A DNA stretch of 64,000 nt from Aspidiotus rigidus (lineage: Eukaryota > Arthropoda > Insecta > Hemiptera > Diaspididae), in the NCBI GenBank assembly GCA_035079385.1, contig JAVHKY010000024.1:3534001-3598000 (forward strand), in the 5' to 3' direction. The notes below the pieces were generated by a model that saw nothing but the letters and a program-made list of their open reading frames with translations, was not told where the DNA came from and did no database searches. This document shows positions 49,334-59,885 of this stretch, one piece after another. The position numbers and the translations under genes were made by a program. Every line of letters begins with the position of its first letter. The stretch's first letter is position 1.

Positions 49334-50611
49334 CGCATCAACTGCACCGATGGATGCTCTGTAATGCTCGGAGAAAAAGCAGGCGCAGTGAAAGAAATAC
49401 AGTTACGTGCTAAGAATGCACTAATGACACCGTGCTTTTCTCATAAGTTAAATAATACCCTCTCAAAATCCTCAGAGGTACTTCTAATCAAGAAAGCCTC
49501 TTGTACCATCAAAGAAGCGACTCGTTTTTTTAAATCCAAGTTCCCAAAACGCCATACAGCTTTGAAGAAAGTTCTTGGAAGAAACTTGGTACAATTATGT
49601 GAAACCCGGTGGATTAAACGACACGACGCTGTTCTCCAGTTTACTTCGGACTTCCCAAAAATTGTTGAAGCTATTGCCCGAGTGAGCAAGTGGAAGGACA
49701 GAAATACAGCGGGGCAGGCTACTGTTCTCCTAGCAGCGCTATGTAACTCCGATATTCTGAGTGGTTTGTACTGTCTCAGTTACATTTTATCGCTCACTCA
49801 TTCACTTAGCGAACTTCTACAGAAAAAAGCTTTAGATTTAGTGAAAGCGTCGAAAGTAATCGCAACTTTAATGACACTACTCGAAGAGCGACGAGAAAAT
49901 GCGGAAGAAATTTTCAAAGATATATTCTAAAGTGCCACTGAGATGGGTTTGACGATCGATGTTGAAATTAAGAAGCCCAGAACCTGTCGTAGACAAACAT
50001 TACGAGATAACCCTGAGATTGAAAATTGTGAAGCTTTCTACAGGATAACAGGCTATATTCCACTTCTTGATTCTGTGATAGCAGATTTGAAAATTCGTTT
50101 TTCGGAAGATGTTCTGAATGTCTTCAAATTATGTTCGCTATTTCCTCAGAACATAGTCAAGTTGGAGTCACATAATGAAATTGCCGAGCTCGCTACATGC
50201 CTGTTGAAAACATTCGGAAATCAAAATATATTTGATGTACCACTGGGTCCTGGTCTACAAAAATTGAAACTGAATGCTGAGTTAGAACATTGGCAACAGA
50301 AGTTTAAACTACTTCCTAAATCCAAATTTCCAGACTCTGCAGAAAATATTTTGAGTGACTGCGATAGAGACATTTATCCGATCATCCACCAGTTACTTAG
50401 AATTTTGGCTACATTACCAGTCAGTAATGCTTCTGCTGAGCGCTCTTTCTCTTCGCTACGACGCATAAAAACATGGTTGAGGACAACAATGACGGAAACC
50501 AGATTGGTAGGCCTGGCTCTACTCCATATTCATCATGATATACCAGTCAATCCAGAAGACATAGTTGAGAGGTTTGCAAAAAGAGGAAATAGGCGAATGG
50601 TTTTGTCATAA
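49334..50611 (+). pseudogene. hAT transposase, N-terminally truncated, one stop
   Basis: One frame from about 49340 with Thr-Asp-Gly-Cys-Ser-Val-Met-Leu-Gly (the DGxxxMxG region), then Cys-Phe-Ser-His-Lys-Leu-Asn-Asn and Cys-Glu-Thr-Arg-Trp-Ile-Lys-Arg-His. The C-terminal dimerisation motif is Ser-Asn-Ala-Ser-Ala-Glu-Arg-Ser-Phe-Ser-Ser-Leu-Arg-Arg-Ile-Lys-Thr-Trp-Leu-Arg. TAA at 49928-49930 interrupts, and the frame continues unchanged. The zinc finger and first catalytic Asp are missing. Resembles the 52-kDa-repressor/SPIN-like hAT group. Confidence 0.85.
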
Positions 50612-50928
50612 GTATTTCTTTTACATCACTGAAATTATTTGCTAAACAAATTTATACTCTCTACGTACCTACGTAACGTATGTATCTTTATTCAACTAGA
50701 TTTATGAACGACTTCTCCCGTCCGGAAAAGCGACTTGCATCTAAGCTATTTGTATACAGTACACTGTTAGAATAAGGTTTGTAGCCCATCGGAAATGAAA
50801 AGATGAAAGTAATTTTGAGAGGCGGGGAAAGGTTTTTTGGGGGTGGGGGTGAAAAAATTTTTTCCGCGTTAAAGCGCGGAACTTGGCGCGCGAACCCCTC
50901 CCAAAATTTTCTGCTGGATCCGCCACTG
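49334..50928 (+). mobile_element. hAT transposon, 5' truncated, with 3' inverted-repeat end
   Basis: The right end CTGCTGGATCCGCCACTG (to 50928) is the inverse of CAGTGGCGGATCCAG, a hAT terminal sequence. No matching left end was found, so the 5' part is lost. It contains the transposase remnant 49334-50611 and a G-rich subterminal region (50815-50850). Confidence 0.7.
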
Positions 50929-51094
50929 GAGGATGTGTCTATTTTACTGACTTCGGCGCTGGGTGCCGTTATTTTGTCGTGGATTATTGACAGTGTTGTG
51001 GAAAGGGAGCGTATGGCGATGTTGGGTGTCCGATTACAAAGTTTTAGGCATTGCTGAGTACTACCGACGTGTTCCTGGGAATTCTGCTGACTGA

Positions 51095-51292
51095 GTGAAC
51101 TTCTGCCTAAAGAAGCGATTGGCTGGAAGGGACAGAAAGTGGGCGGTCATTGTGGCGATGTTGGAAAAATTAAATTGGGAAGTTGAAGCGAGTTGTCACT
51201 CTCCGTTTCATCGTCGTAACTATCGATACGTTTTGTATGAACACTTAATAGCTGTTGGTTTCAATTGTATATTTGTGCGGATATTTAACTGA
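51095..51292 (+). CDS. Possible short upstream ORF overlapping cysteine-motif gene copy 2
   Basis: 65 codons ending in TGA (51290-51292), whose last base starts the next ATG, as at the first copy (25705-25911). It is basic in the middle and hydrophobic at the end. Similarity to the other upstream frame is weak, so the shared TGATG is the main reason to list it. Confidence 0.3.
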   Translation: MNFCLKKRLAGRDRKWAVIVAMLEKLNWEVEASCHSPFHRRNYRYVLYEHLIAVGFNCIFVRIFN

Positions 51293-51747
51293 TGGATCGT
51301 GAGTTTGAAACAATCGCGGCTATAGCTGCAGAGATGTTGCGAAGATTAGCTTATGTACGTTGCTCTTATTCGTACCTAGAACATCGGTACCGTCTATTGG
51401 CCGAAGAATTAGCATACCGGCAAATCTGGCATAGATGTGATTGCTGCGCTAGTCGATGCCACGAAGGGGAGCTGCTGGCCCGTTCCGTATTCGGGACAGC
51501 AGCTGCCGGTCAACAGGATCCGGAGCCCATGTCCATCTCCAGTTCTGATGGAGGGGTTGAAGAACGAGGGGTGGATGATGACCAGCGCACACCCGCACGC
51601 GATGGTGGTGTCGGAGAAGTGAACCGTGAGGCCGAAAACGAAGGAAATCCGCCACCGCACTCGCCGCCAAGGGTGGGCGGGTCGGTAAAACGTACCGGGA
51701 GTGGCCGCTGGATTTGGTACGTATTTTTGTCGACTCTAGTTGATTAA
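51292..51747 (+). CDS. Cysteine-motif protein family, copy 2 (probable first coding exon)
   Basis: Starts at ATG 51292. It shares three modules with copy 1: Met-Asp-Arg-Glu-Phe...Tyr-Leu-Glu-x-x-Tyr-Arg...Trp-His-x-Cys-Asp-Cys-Cys-x3-Arg-Cys-His; Glu-Pro-Met-Ser-Ile-Ser-Ser-Ser-Asp-Gly; and Arg-Val-Gly-Gly...Gly-x-Trp-x-Trp. Between modules the copies have diverged widely in length and sequence while the frame is kept, which suggests purifying selection at some point. GTACGT at 51717 is the same predicted splice donor, giving an exon end at 51716. Copia sequence begins about 280 bp downstream in the same orientation, and a hAT end lies about 360 bp upstream; whether the gene belongs to either is unclear. 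Confidence 0.55.
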   Translation: MDREFETIAAIAAEMLRRLAYVRCSYSYLEHRYRLLAEELAYRQIWHRCDCCASRCHEGELLARSVFGTAAAGQQDPEPMSISSSDGGVEERGVDDDQRTPARDGGVGEVNREAENEGNPPPHSPPRVGGSVKRTGSGRWIWYVFLSTLVD

Positions 51748-52028
51748 TATGGTATTGGAATTATGGGAATGAATTTAAGTGAGGTGGATAGGGGGTAGAA
51801 TATCTTGGATAGAAGGGATGGGATGGGTGACTATTTGACGAAAAGAGATGATGTATAAAAAGATGATCAATAAAAAAATGATAGCAAAAAGTATTGTAAA
51901 GACGATGTCCGTGAGAAAACGTGAGCCGTAAAGTGTATTTGTAGTATATTGTAAAGAAATGTTGTGTAAGTCCTTTTTGGGGTCAGACTGAAACAGGTCT
52001 AATCTTATTTGAATCAACAAAAGAGACT

Positions 52029-53602
52029 GTGTCTAATGCTAGGAATGTCGAAACAAATGAGAAAATAACGTATCATGATATGATCAATAGTGGTAGTAAT
52101 TTGTTGAAAAATACTCAACTCCTCAGTGAGATAGAGGAAGGTGAAATAAATAATAGCGATTTGGTATTTGAAAATGTATGGCACGAAATAAACGAAGTGA
52201 ACCGTGATACGAGTGTTCCAAACAACTATGGAGAAGCAATGGAGTCAGATGAGGAGCAAGGTTGGAGAAATGCTATAGAAAAAGAATTATCGTCATTTAA
52301 CAAGCATAAAGTTTATCGAGAAGTGAATAGAGATGAAGCCAATACGAAAGTGATGGACTCGAGATGGGTGTTTTCAAAGAAGTATAAGGAAAATGGCGAA
52401 TTGGTGTTTAAGTCAAGATTGGTTGTTCGTGGATTTAATAATGTTGTATCCCACGAATTAAATGAGATCTACTCCCCCGTACCAAAATTGGAAACTGTTA
52501 AAATGATGTTCTCATTAGCTAATCGTAGGCGAAAGAAAATGAAACAGCTGGATGTCAGTACGGCTTTCTTGCACGGCGAGATCAATTACCCAGCGTTTAT
52601 TGAAATTCCTGATGGTGTTCGCGGTGACCGAAAAAGAAAAGTTTGGAAACTGGAAAAATCGATTTATGGGCTAGCAACGTCTGCAAAGTCATGGTACAAC
52701 GTAGTGGATCGAATGCTACTCGTAGAAGAATATGGACTGAAGAAACTGATTACTGATCCATGTGTTTTTAAATCCGGGAACGGAAATATTATCGTACTTG
52801 TATATGTTGATGATTTCTTGTTATTAACAGATAGTGAGAGTGAAATGCGAAAATTGGTCGATTTCATTGGTAGAAATGTCGAAGTCAAAGATTTGGGCGA
52901 GCCAAGGAAGTTTCTCGGAATTAGAATACTTCGAACGGAAAACGAATTAACGTTAGATCAACAGGAGTATATTGAATATGTGCTGAAGAAATTTGGATTG
53001 GAAAATTGCAATCCAGTCAGTTTGCCGTGTTTGCCTGGAGTCAAAATGCACAACGAATGCGTAGAGTCAACGAAGCCGTATCGTTCATTGATTGGATGTT
53101 TAAATCGTACATCGCGGCAGGAACCAGACCCGATGTTAGTTTCGTAGTCAACGAATTAAGTCGTTTTCAAAGCAAACCAACAGACGAATTGTACGCGATT
53201 GGGAAGAAAGTGTTGCGCTAGTTAAGTGGAACAAAATCGAGAAAATTGAGATACGACTGCAAGGGAGAAAATGTTCTCAGTATCTATTCGGACGCTTCAT
53301 TCGTCAATGACTTCGGGAGGAAGTCAACTTCCGGAGTTTTAATAAAATTATTCGGCGATACTGTAATTTGGAAATCAAAGGCGCAGCCGGAACGGACGGA
53401 TTCCAGTGTAGTCTCTGAGTATATTGCAATGTATTTGGCGATCAAAATGGGTTTTGGTATACGCAATTTCCTGGATGAATTATTGTCGACGTCGATCAGG
53501 AAAATACCGCTGTATTGCGATTCAAATCCGGCCATCGTAATGGCATCAACGGTAAATGCAAGTCCTTTTCGAATTCGCCAACGGTCTTCAGATGCACAGT
53601 AG
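52029..53602 (+). pseudogene. Copia-type reverse transcriptase and RNase H, broken
   Basis: 52029-53090 holds the RVT_2 domain: Trp-Arg-Asn-Ala-Ile-Glu-Lys-Glu-Leu-Ser-Ser-Phe, Arg-Trp-Val-Phe-Ser-Lys-Lys, Lys-Ser-Arg-Leu-Val-Val-Arg-Gly-Phe, Gln-Leu-Asp-Val-Ser-Thr-Ala-Phe-Leu-His-Gly, Tyr-Gly-Leu and catalytic Tyr-Val-Asp-Asp. A frameshift at about 53095 and a stop at 53219-53221 precede the RNase H part (Tyr-Ser-Asp-Ala-Ser-Phe, Ser-Glu-Tyr-Ile-Ala, Cys-Asp-Ser-Asn). Gag, protease and integrase are absent, and it ends before the usual C-terminus at about 53570. No LTR found. Confidence 0.85.
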
Positions 53603-53819
53603 GGACAGAGATTTTCCAGTCGGGGTTGATAGGGTTTAAATTGCTGTCATAGTTGTGTAATGTGTGTAAACCGTTGCCTATTTCTTGAGGAGCTAATCGA
53701 GTCCATTGTGCCGGTATTATACGTAGAATGTTGTGTGAGGTCAGTTCGTCGGTTTGAAAACATGGAATAGCTGTGTCGACAAGTACGATGTGTGTAACGG
53801 GAGACTGTTTCAATGTCAA
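53603..53819. other. Unassigned junction between Copia and copy B
   Basis: The minus strand is open (53496-53819) and reads like plausible protein (His-Ile-Val-Leu-Val-Asp...Trp-Lys-Ile-Ser-Val-Pro-Thr-Val) without a family I know. It could be the fragment of another element. Confidence 0.3.
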
Positions 53820-54158
53820 ATACAGAGAACCGCGATTGTATCAAACGAATATATTGAAGAAAAAGTTGAACTAGACTGTATTAGGCCGCCGCCCGGTTTT
53901 GAAAGTAGACAAGTAAAATTGAAGAACGATGATTACCTAGACATCGAAGAAAGTAACTTCAGCGACTCAGAGAAGAGTGGGAACAGTTCCTCAATACCAA
54001 AGTACAAAGTCATGTCTGAAGTTGGAGCAACCTGTGCAAACTATTTTGAAGGATTATTGAGCAAAATTATCGCAACTGACGATGAAAGAAGGCAAAAGAG
54101 CGAGAATAATGAAACCAGAAGTTCCTTATACAATATGGACGCCGTCAAACCAATATGA
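53820..54158 (+). pseudogene. Retropepsin-like family, copy B (N-terminal fragment)
   Basis: Plus frame with Pro-Pro-Pro-Gly-Phe-Glu, Leu-Asp-Ile-Glu-Glu-Ser, Ser-Ser-Ser-Ile-Pro and Glu-Val-Gly-Ala-Thr-Cys-Ala-Asn-Tyr-Phe-Glu, in the same order as copy A (PPGFD...SSIPE...IGATC...YFE). The protease-like part is absent. It is cut near 54100, where helicase-like sequence begins in another frame. Confidence 0.55.
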
Positions 54159-54430
54159 AGCTTCTAACAATGCCGTTAATTACCCAATAAGTATAATTAG
54201 GGGATTACCTGGAACAGGAAAAACTTTTACCGGAATTAACATTTTAAAAACTGAGTTACAAAAACGAAAAACATTCTGTTCGTCTTCGCGCTCGGGTTTT
54301 TCAAAATCGCCCTGTGTAATAATTGCAAATTCGAATGCGGTCTTGGAGAATTTCATTGAAAATGTGTTGATTTTTACAAAGAACATCGTTAGGTTAGGCA
54401 CTTCAGGGTCAGACAGTGTCCGAAATGGCT
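54103..54430 (+). pseudogene. ZNFX1-like SF1 helicase fragment
   Basis: The frame reads Asn-Gln-Tyr-Glu-Ala (Q-motif-like), Gly-Leu-Pro-Gly-Thr-Gly-Lys-Thr-Phe (Walker A), then Cys-Val-Ile-Ile-Ala-Asn-Ser-Asn-Ala-Val-Leu-Glu-Asn-Phe-Ile-Glu-Asn-Val-Leu and Asn-Ile-Val-Arg-Leu-Gly. This is motif I and Ia order of UPF1/ZNFX1-type helicases, closest in my reading to NFX1-type zinc finger-containing protein 1. About 105 residues only; no motif II-VI. It continues in the same frame into transposase-like sequence, so a host gene piece was captured or joined. Confidence 0.6.
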
Positions 54431-55898
54431 CTCCCAAACCGCACCTCCTTAGAACGTGTGCTGCCTGTCGTGAAAATATGATCCTATTCAACGAATTTGA
54501 CGGAGAACAGACAACGCACTATGACAAGTGGGAACCTAAAATTGAAATTGGAAGAGATAGGAAAGAACATTGTAGAACAGTTAAAGGCCGCGTCAAATGT
54601 TTGTGTCACGAACTTGTCAATCAGTTCCAGGAAATGCTGCTGCCATATTCAACTCATTGTGGGCGGATCCATCATCAATACAGGTCAATAAAGCATTTAA
54701 AAAAAACGCTTGACACCAGGAGAGATATTAATTCATTATTGATTGCTCGGAAAACTATGCCTGCAAATGGTCAAACAAAATTCAGTCGTGTCATTTTGCA
54801 GGCAATCGGTCGCACGTCGCGCTACACACCGGGGTGCTTTATGAAGGCCAGAACACTATTAAATCATTTTGCACCATCTCTGAAAATTTACAACACGACG
54901 CTGTAGCTATATGGACTCATCTGGAACCAATTTTGAAGCAATTCCCTTCCACTAAACGTATTCATTTTTTGACAGATTCCCCAAGCTCACAATATAGAAA
55001 CACTGCCATATTTTATATTATGAAAACAAAAATTATTCCCCTATTTCCACTTCTCGAAGAATTTTTGTGGAACTACAGTGAGGTCGGCCACGGTAAGGGT
55101 GTGCCAGACGGCATAGGCGGTACAATTAAAAGGACTGCTGATAGCGTTGTAGCTTGTGGGGCTACCGACATATCGAATTTTGAAGAATTCAGCCAACTTC
55201 AAACTGTCAAAAATTTAACTACTGTAAAAGGTAAAAAATTCACGTTTATTTGTATTCCAAATTTTAGAACTTTTGCTGATTTTCCTTTTTTCTTTTTCAG
55301 GTTGTATGAAAGTATACCAAATTTGTTGGTTCAAGAAAGATGCGCATAAATTGGTGGCTAACACTCTGTCCTGTTTTAAATGTAAAGATAGAAAATGTTC
55401 TAGTTTCTTCTTACGTGATATTGAGTTTGGTAAGAAGTTATTCTTTCAAAGTCTTCTCATTTTAGTCCTGCCTTTTCTCTAAGCTAAGACAATGCTTTTT
55501 GATTTCAGATGAACCCATTGAGGATGAATTATTTGCTGTTGATCTTGACTTGTTAGTAAATGCTAAGACCGCCGATGAGTTGTTGGATAATTTGGCCAGC
55601 ATCTTCCAAGGAGAAAATCTTCAAGTTCAGTCCGAGCATGTTGAAATCTCAATTGAAGACTTGACTGTGGATGAATTCATCATTGTGAGTTTTCATATGG
55701 AACAGCAGGCCAATAAAACTCGTTCTTTTATTGGACGTATTATAAAGATAGAGAGAGACGATAGTGACGCGATAAAGATAAAACGTGTGTTACTGTGTTC
55801 AAATATTTTCAACGCGTTCAAGTACTTCAACGCATAGTGCCTTAAGCAAGTTGAAACGTGAAAATTGACCTAGGTTGTTCATTATCACTTGCGATTAA

Positions 55899-56711
55899 AT
55901 GGAGACCGAAGAAATCAAGAAAACGATTCGAGAAGAAATACAAAACGCCTTCAAAGGAATGTCGAAAGTCTTCGAAAAGAACTTGCAGGAAACGATGAGA
56001 AGTTTTCGTGATGAAATAAGAGACACGAAGGAAGAAGTAGCGAGTATTAGAAAGGTGACAACAGAACTACAATCTAAAACGGAAGGATTAGAAGAGTATT
56101 CCCGATTAGAAAACGTGATAATCAAAGGAATAAAATATGATGGAAGAAACGAATCGGTAGAAGTTTTGATCGGTAAAGTAATTGATATCGCTACGAAGCT
56201 CAAAGTAGATCTGAAAGACCACCACATTAGCACAACTCATCGACTTCCTACAAAGCATAACAACTCGCCTCCGCCCGTCATAGTCAGACTCGTTAATCGT
56301 TGGAAGAAAGAACAGCTGATAGCCGCCTCAAAACAAGCAAAGTTACGAGGAATTTTCATCACCGAACAACTCACTCCTTTCAAAGCTAACCTTCTGCGAG
56401 AAGCATTACAGTTGAGGAGAGAAGGGAAAATAAAATATGTTTGGAACGCTGGAAACAAAATCATGATGAGAAAAGACGACAACGAAGAGGCAATACAGAT
56501 AATGAATGAAAAGCACCTCAACAGTTTGGTACACCGAGGAGAAAGGTACGAATCCGAAAACGAAGAAATTCAGACAGATGAAGTGAATGAAAACGACGAC
56601 AACGATGAAGAAAGTGAATCAAACGACATCAATGATGAAGAAGGTAAATCAAGCGATGCGGGAAAAGAAAAACAAAAACAACAAAAACCAACCAGCAAGC
56701 AGAAGATGTAA
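55899..56711 (+). CDS. RTE element B ORF1, 270 aa
   Basis: Starts at ATG 55899. Residues 1-70 form a coiled coil. Then Leu-Glu-Glu-Tyr-Ser-Arg-Leu-Glu-Asn-Val-Ile-Ile-Lys-Gly-Ile opens a domain like the Baculo_FP/L1-ORF1 type found in many non-LTR ORF1 proteins. It includes His-Arg-Leu-Pro, Val-Ile-Val-Arg-Leu-Val and Ile-Phe-Ile-Thr-Glu-Gln-Leu-Thr-Pro. The end is acidic (Asn-Asp-Glu runs) then Lys/Gln-rich. The likely role is RNA binding and chaperoning in the retrotransposition particle. Confidence 0.8.
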   Translation: METEEIKKTIREEIQNAFKGMSKVFEKNLQETMRSFRDEIRDTKEEVASIRKVTTELQSKTEGLEEYSRLENVIIKGIKYDGRNESVEVLIGKVIDIATKLKVDLKDHHISTTHRLPTKHNNSPPPVIVRLVNRWKKEQLIAASKQAKLRGIFITEQLTPFKANLLREALQLRREGKIKYVWNAGNKIMMRKDDNEEAIQIMNEKHLNSLVHRGERYESENEEIQTDEVNENDDNDEESESNDINDEEGKSSDAGKEKQKQQKPTSKQKM

Positions 56712-56903
56712 CGTCAACTCAAAATTTCAACTTTTTCGAAGGCAGTCACACCGAACGAAGAAACAAAAACAGCGACGACGAACGTGAATACTCGTAGTAA
56801 AAATAAGTAAGTGATAAGCTACTCTCTACCTTGCCTTGGTTTGACTGGCCAACATAGGCAAGTAAGGCCTAAATCTCAGCAAAAACATGACGAGCTATCA
56901 GAA

Positions 56904-59885
56904 ATGAAAGCAAATTTAGTCAGGAACACTAAGATTATCAACAATAATCAATTAAAAAATAGAATCACAGCCGATAAAGGTTACATAGATGAAAAGTATA
57001 GGGAACTAAAAAACAAAATAAAGAAGGGGGGAAAAAAATTAAAAATAGCCACACTCAATGTAAGATCACTGAAAGACAATTATAAATTTCAGGAGATCGA
57101 AAAAGAAGTAGAAAAATATGGTATAGACATATTAGGAATGGCAGAGGTTAGAAGAAAAAATGAAACAATATTAAACACAAAAAAAGGAAATTTATGGTTT
57201 TATACAGCTTCAGATGGTCACAGAGGTATAGGTTTCCTAATCAATGATAGACTCAAAAAGAATGTTGAGAAGTTTACAAGCATCAATGATAGAATCGCAA
57301 AAGTGGAACTAAAGGTAAATGAAAGAGAGAAAATGATAATAATTCAGGTTCACGCCCCTACAATGGGATCAAAAAAAGAAGAGGTCCAAGAATTCTATGA
57401 CATCCTAAACGATACGATGAGAGAAGAAAAAGATAATAAACAAAACAAAATCATAGTTATGGGAGATTTCAATAGTCAAGTTGGAAAAAGAGAAGAAGGA
57501 GAGGAAGGAATCTTAGGACCCTACCAATACGGGAAAAGAAATGAAAACGGAGAACTACTAATAGAATTTTGTAACGAAAATCACTTAAAAATAATAAACA
57601 CGTGGTTTAAAAAAAAATACAATAAAAGGTGGACCTGGATCTCTCCAAATCTACAAACAAAAACCCAAATTGACTACATATTAATGGACAGGCATAGTAA
57701 AAATATAAAAAATTGTGGAATCATAAAAAATTTTAATTGCGATACAGATCATAGGATACTAACAATAGAAATTAATCAGATTGAAACACGAAAACAAAAA
57801 AGAAAAAATACAGGCTCCATAAATGATAAAATGAAAAAATATAGAGTAACTTATGAAACTTTGGTAGGAGAAACTATAGATCGAACACGATGGAATACAA
57901 ATAACAACGAAAAATGGAATGAACAAGTAATAAACTTATTAGAAGTAGCCTCTAGGGAAATAATAAATAAAAAAGAAGATGAGAATAAAATTGAGACCGA
58001 TCCTCTAAAACAACTATATAAAAGAAGACAAAAAATAAGCAACAAGAATATAATAACGAGGAAGGACAGACTCGACATAATAAATTTGAACAAACTCATA
58101 AAAATAAAAAGAAGAGAAACGTACAGAGAGAAGGAGGATAACATGATGGAACAAATATTAGAAGAAACAATGAGTGTTAAAAAAATAAACAGAAATTTGA
58201 TGCTGGGTACTAACTGGATGAGCTATTTGATGGAAGAAGGAGGTAAAAAAGTGTATGGTAGAACCGAAATAAATGAAGTAGCAACTAGGTTTTACGAAAA
58301 TCTATATTCAAATGAAACAGAAAGTGCAGACAATGATAGAAACAGAGAAAAAGAATATCAAAAAGAGCCAGAAATTATGGAGAGCGAAGTAAAACAAATA
58401 ATACAGAAACTAAAGAACAATAAGGCTGCCGGACCAGATGGCATTACGAACGAACAAATAAAGTACGCAGGAGATAAATTTATAAGAACATTAACCCATC
58501 TGTTTAATAACATACTCGAAAACAAAAAAATACCAGAAATATGGAAGGTCTCAAAAATAATAGTAATTTACAAAAAAGGAGACAAGCATAAAATCGAAAA
58601 TTATAGACCATTAAGTATAACCTCAAACATCTCAAAAATATTTGCAAAAATCATAAACAACAGAATGAAGAAACATTATAACAACACCCAAGCACAAGAA
58701 CAAGCAGGCTTTAGAGAAGGATACTCGGCAATAACAAACTTACACATAATAAATCAAATAATAGAAAAAAGTGAAGAACATAACCTAAATTTATGCATGG
58801 CTTTTGTAGACTACACGAAAGCTTTCGACTCGATAAAACACTCCTTTCTCTTTAAAGCCATGGAAAATCAAGGATATAGTACGGAAATAATAAAAATAGT
58901 AAGGGAAATGTACAATGGTGCAAAAGCATTTATAACCACTGACGTTGAAGGGAAAAAATTCGAAATAAAAAAAGGAGTAAGACAGGGCGACCCACTGTCG
59001 TCCGCCCTTTTCAATATTACGCTAGAGGAGGTTTTTAAAAAGATGAAATGGGAGGAAGAGGGAATAAATATAAACGGGTCTTGGCTAAATAATCTTCGCT
59101 TTGCTGATGACGTAGTAATAATAGCAAATGATGAAAACAAACTAGAAGAAATGTTAAATGAACTACACAAAAAAGGCGAGGAGGCAGGACTGAAAATAAA
59201 TTTTGAAAAAACAAATGTCATAACAAATATCACGAAAAATCAAAAAGAAGAAAATAAGATCAAGATAGATAACAAAATAGTAAAGAAAGTAGACGAAGTT
59301 ATTTATTTAGGACAAATAATAAGTATGAAAAACAGATATGAAAAAGAAGTGAAGAGAAGAATAAAACTAGGATGGAGTAAATACTGGGCACTAAAAAGAA
59401 TACTAAAAACGAACCTCTCTCTAAAAATAAAAACAAAAATATTCAATGCTTGTATCATTCCGACCATAATATATGGTGCACAAACATGGGCGTTAAGAAA
59501 AATAGATAGGGAAAAACTGCAGACAACACAAAATAAAATGGAAAAGGGAATTTTAGGGATAAAGCAAAATGTAAGAATAAAAACAAAAAAAGTAAAAACC
59601 GTACTCAAAAACAATAAAAATATATTAGAGGAATGTCTATACCGCAAATGGGACTGGGCGGGACACGTGGCAAGAAGGGAGGGAAACACCTGGGTAAAAA
59701 AATCAACTTTTTGGTATTTGGGGTATCAAAAAAGAAAACAAGGAAGACAAAAATTACGCTGGATGGATGACTTCACCTCCCTCTTAACTCACAAATTGTA
59801 CCATCGAGTGGCACAGTCAAGGCCAGAATGGAAAAGGCTGAGAGTAGCTTTCGCCCGCAAGGGTAACAAGTACTCATGTACATAA
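56904..59885 (+). CDS. RTE element B ORF2: endonuclease and reverse transcriptase
   Basis: First in-frame ATG at 56904 (frame open from 56811). 993 residues without a stop. Endonuclease: Thr-Leu-Asn-Val-Arg-Ser-Leu, Gly-Met-Ala-Glu-Val-Arg, His-Ala-Pro-Thr, Met-Gly-Asp-Phe-Asn-Ser, Gln-Ile-Asp-Tyr-Ile-Leu, Asp-Thr-Asp-His-Arg. RT: Asn-Lys-Ala-Ala-Gly-Pro-Asp-Gly, Tyr-Arg-Pro-Leu-Ser, Gln-Ala-Gly-Phe-Arg, Val-Asp-Tyr-Thr-Lys-Ala-Phe-Asp, Arg-Gln-Gly-Asp-Pro-Leu-Ser and Phe-Ala-Asp-Asp. It ends with Trp-Asp-Trp-Ala-Gly-His-Val-Ala-Arg and Gly-Arg-Gln-Lys-Leu-Arg-Trp-Met-Asp-Asp. All expected catalytic residues appear present. Very A-rich coding strand, as usual for such elements. Confidence 0.9.
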   Translation: MKANLVRNTKIINNNQLKNRITADKGYIDEKYRELKNKIKKGGKKLKIATLNVRSLKDNYKFQEIEKEVEKYGIDILGMAEVRRKNETILNTKKGNLWFYTASDGHRGIGFLINDRLKKNVEKFTSINDRIAKVELKVNEREKMIIIQVHAPTMGSKKEEVQEFYDILNDTMREEKDNKQNKIIVMGDFNSQVGKREEGEEGILGPYQYGKRNENGELLIEFCNENHLKIINTWFKKKYNKRWTWISPNLQTKTQIDYILMDRHSKNIKNCGIIKNFNCDTDHRILTIEINQIETRKQKRKNTGSINDKMKKYRVTYETLVGETIDRTRWNTNNNEKWNEQVINLLEVASREIINKKEDENKIETDPLKQLYKRRQKISNKNIITRKDRLDIINLNKLIKIKRRETYREKEDNMMEQILEETMSVKKINRNLMLGTNWMSYLMEEGGKKVYGRTEINEVATRFYENLYSNETESADNDRNREKEYQKEPEIMESEVKQIIQKLKNNKAAGPDGITNEQIKYAGDKFIRTLTHLFNNILENKKIPEIWKVSKIIVIYKKGDKHKIENYRPLSITSNISKIFAKIINNRMKKHYNNTQAQEQAGFREGYSAITNLHIINQIIEKSEEHNLNLCMAFVDYTKAFDSIKHSFLFKAMENQGYSTEIIKIVREMYNGAKAFITTDVEGKKFEIKKGVRQGDPLSSALFNITLEEVFKKMKWEEEGININGSWLNNLRFADDVVIIANDENKLEEMLNELHKKGEEAGLKINFEKTNVITNITKNQKEENKIKIDNKIVKKVDEVIYLGQIISMKNRYEKEVKRRIKLGWSKYWALKRILKTNLSLKIKTKIFNACIIPTIIYGAQTWALRKIDREKLQTTQNKMEKGILGIKQNVRIKTKKVKTVLKNNKNILEECLYRKWDWAGHVARREGNTWVKKSTFWYLGYQKRKQGRQKLRWMDDFTSLLTHKLYHRVAQSRPEWKRLRVAFARKGNKYSCT

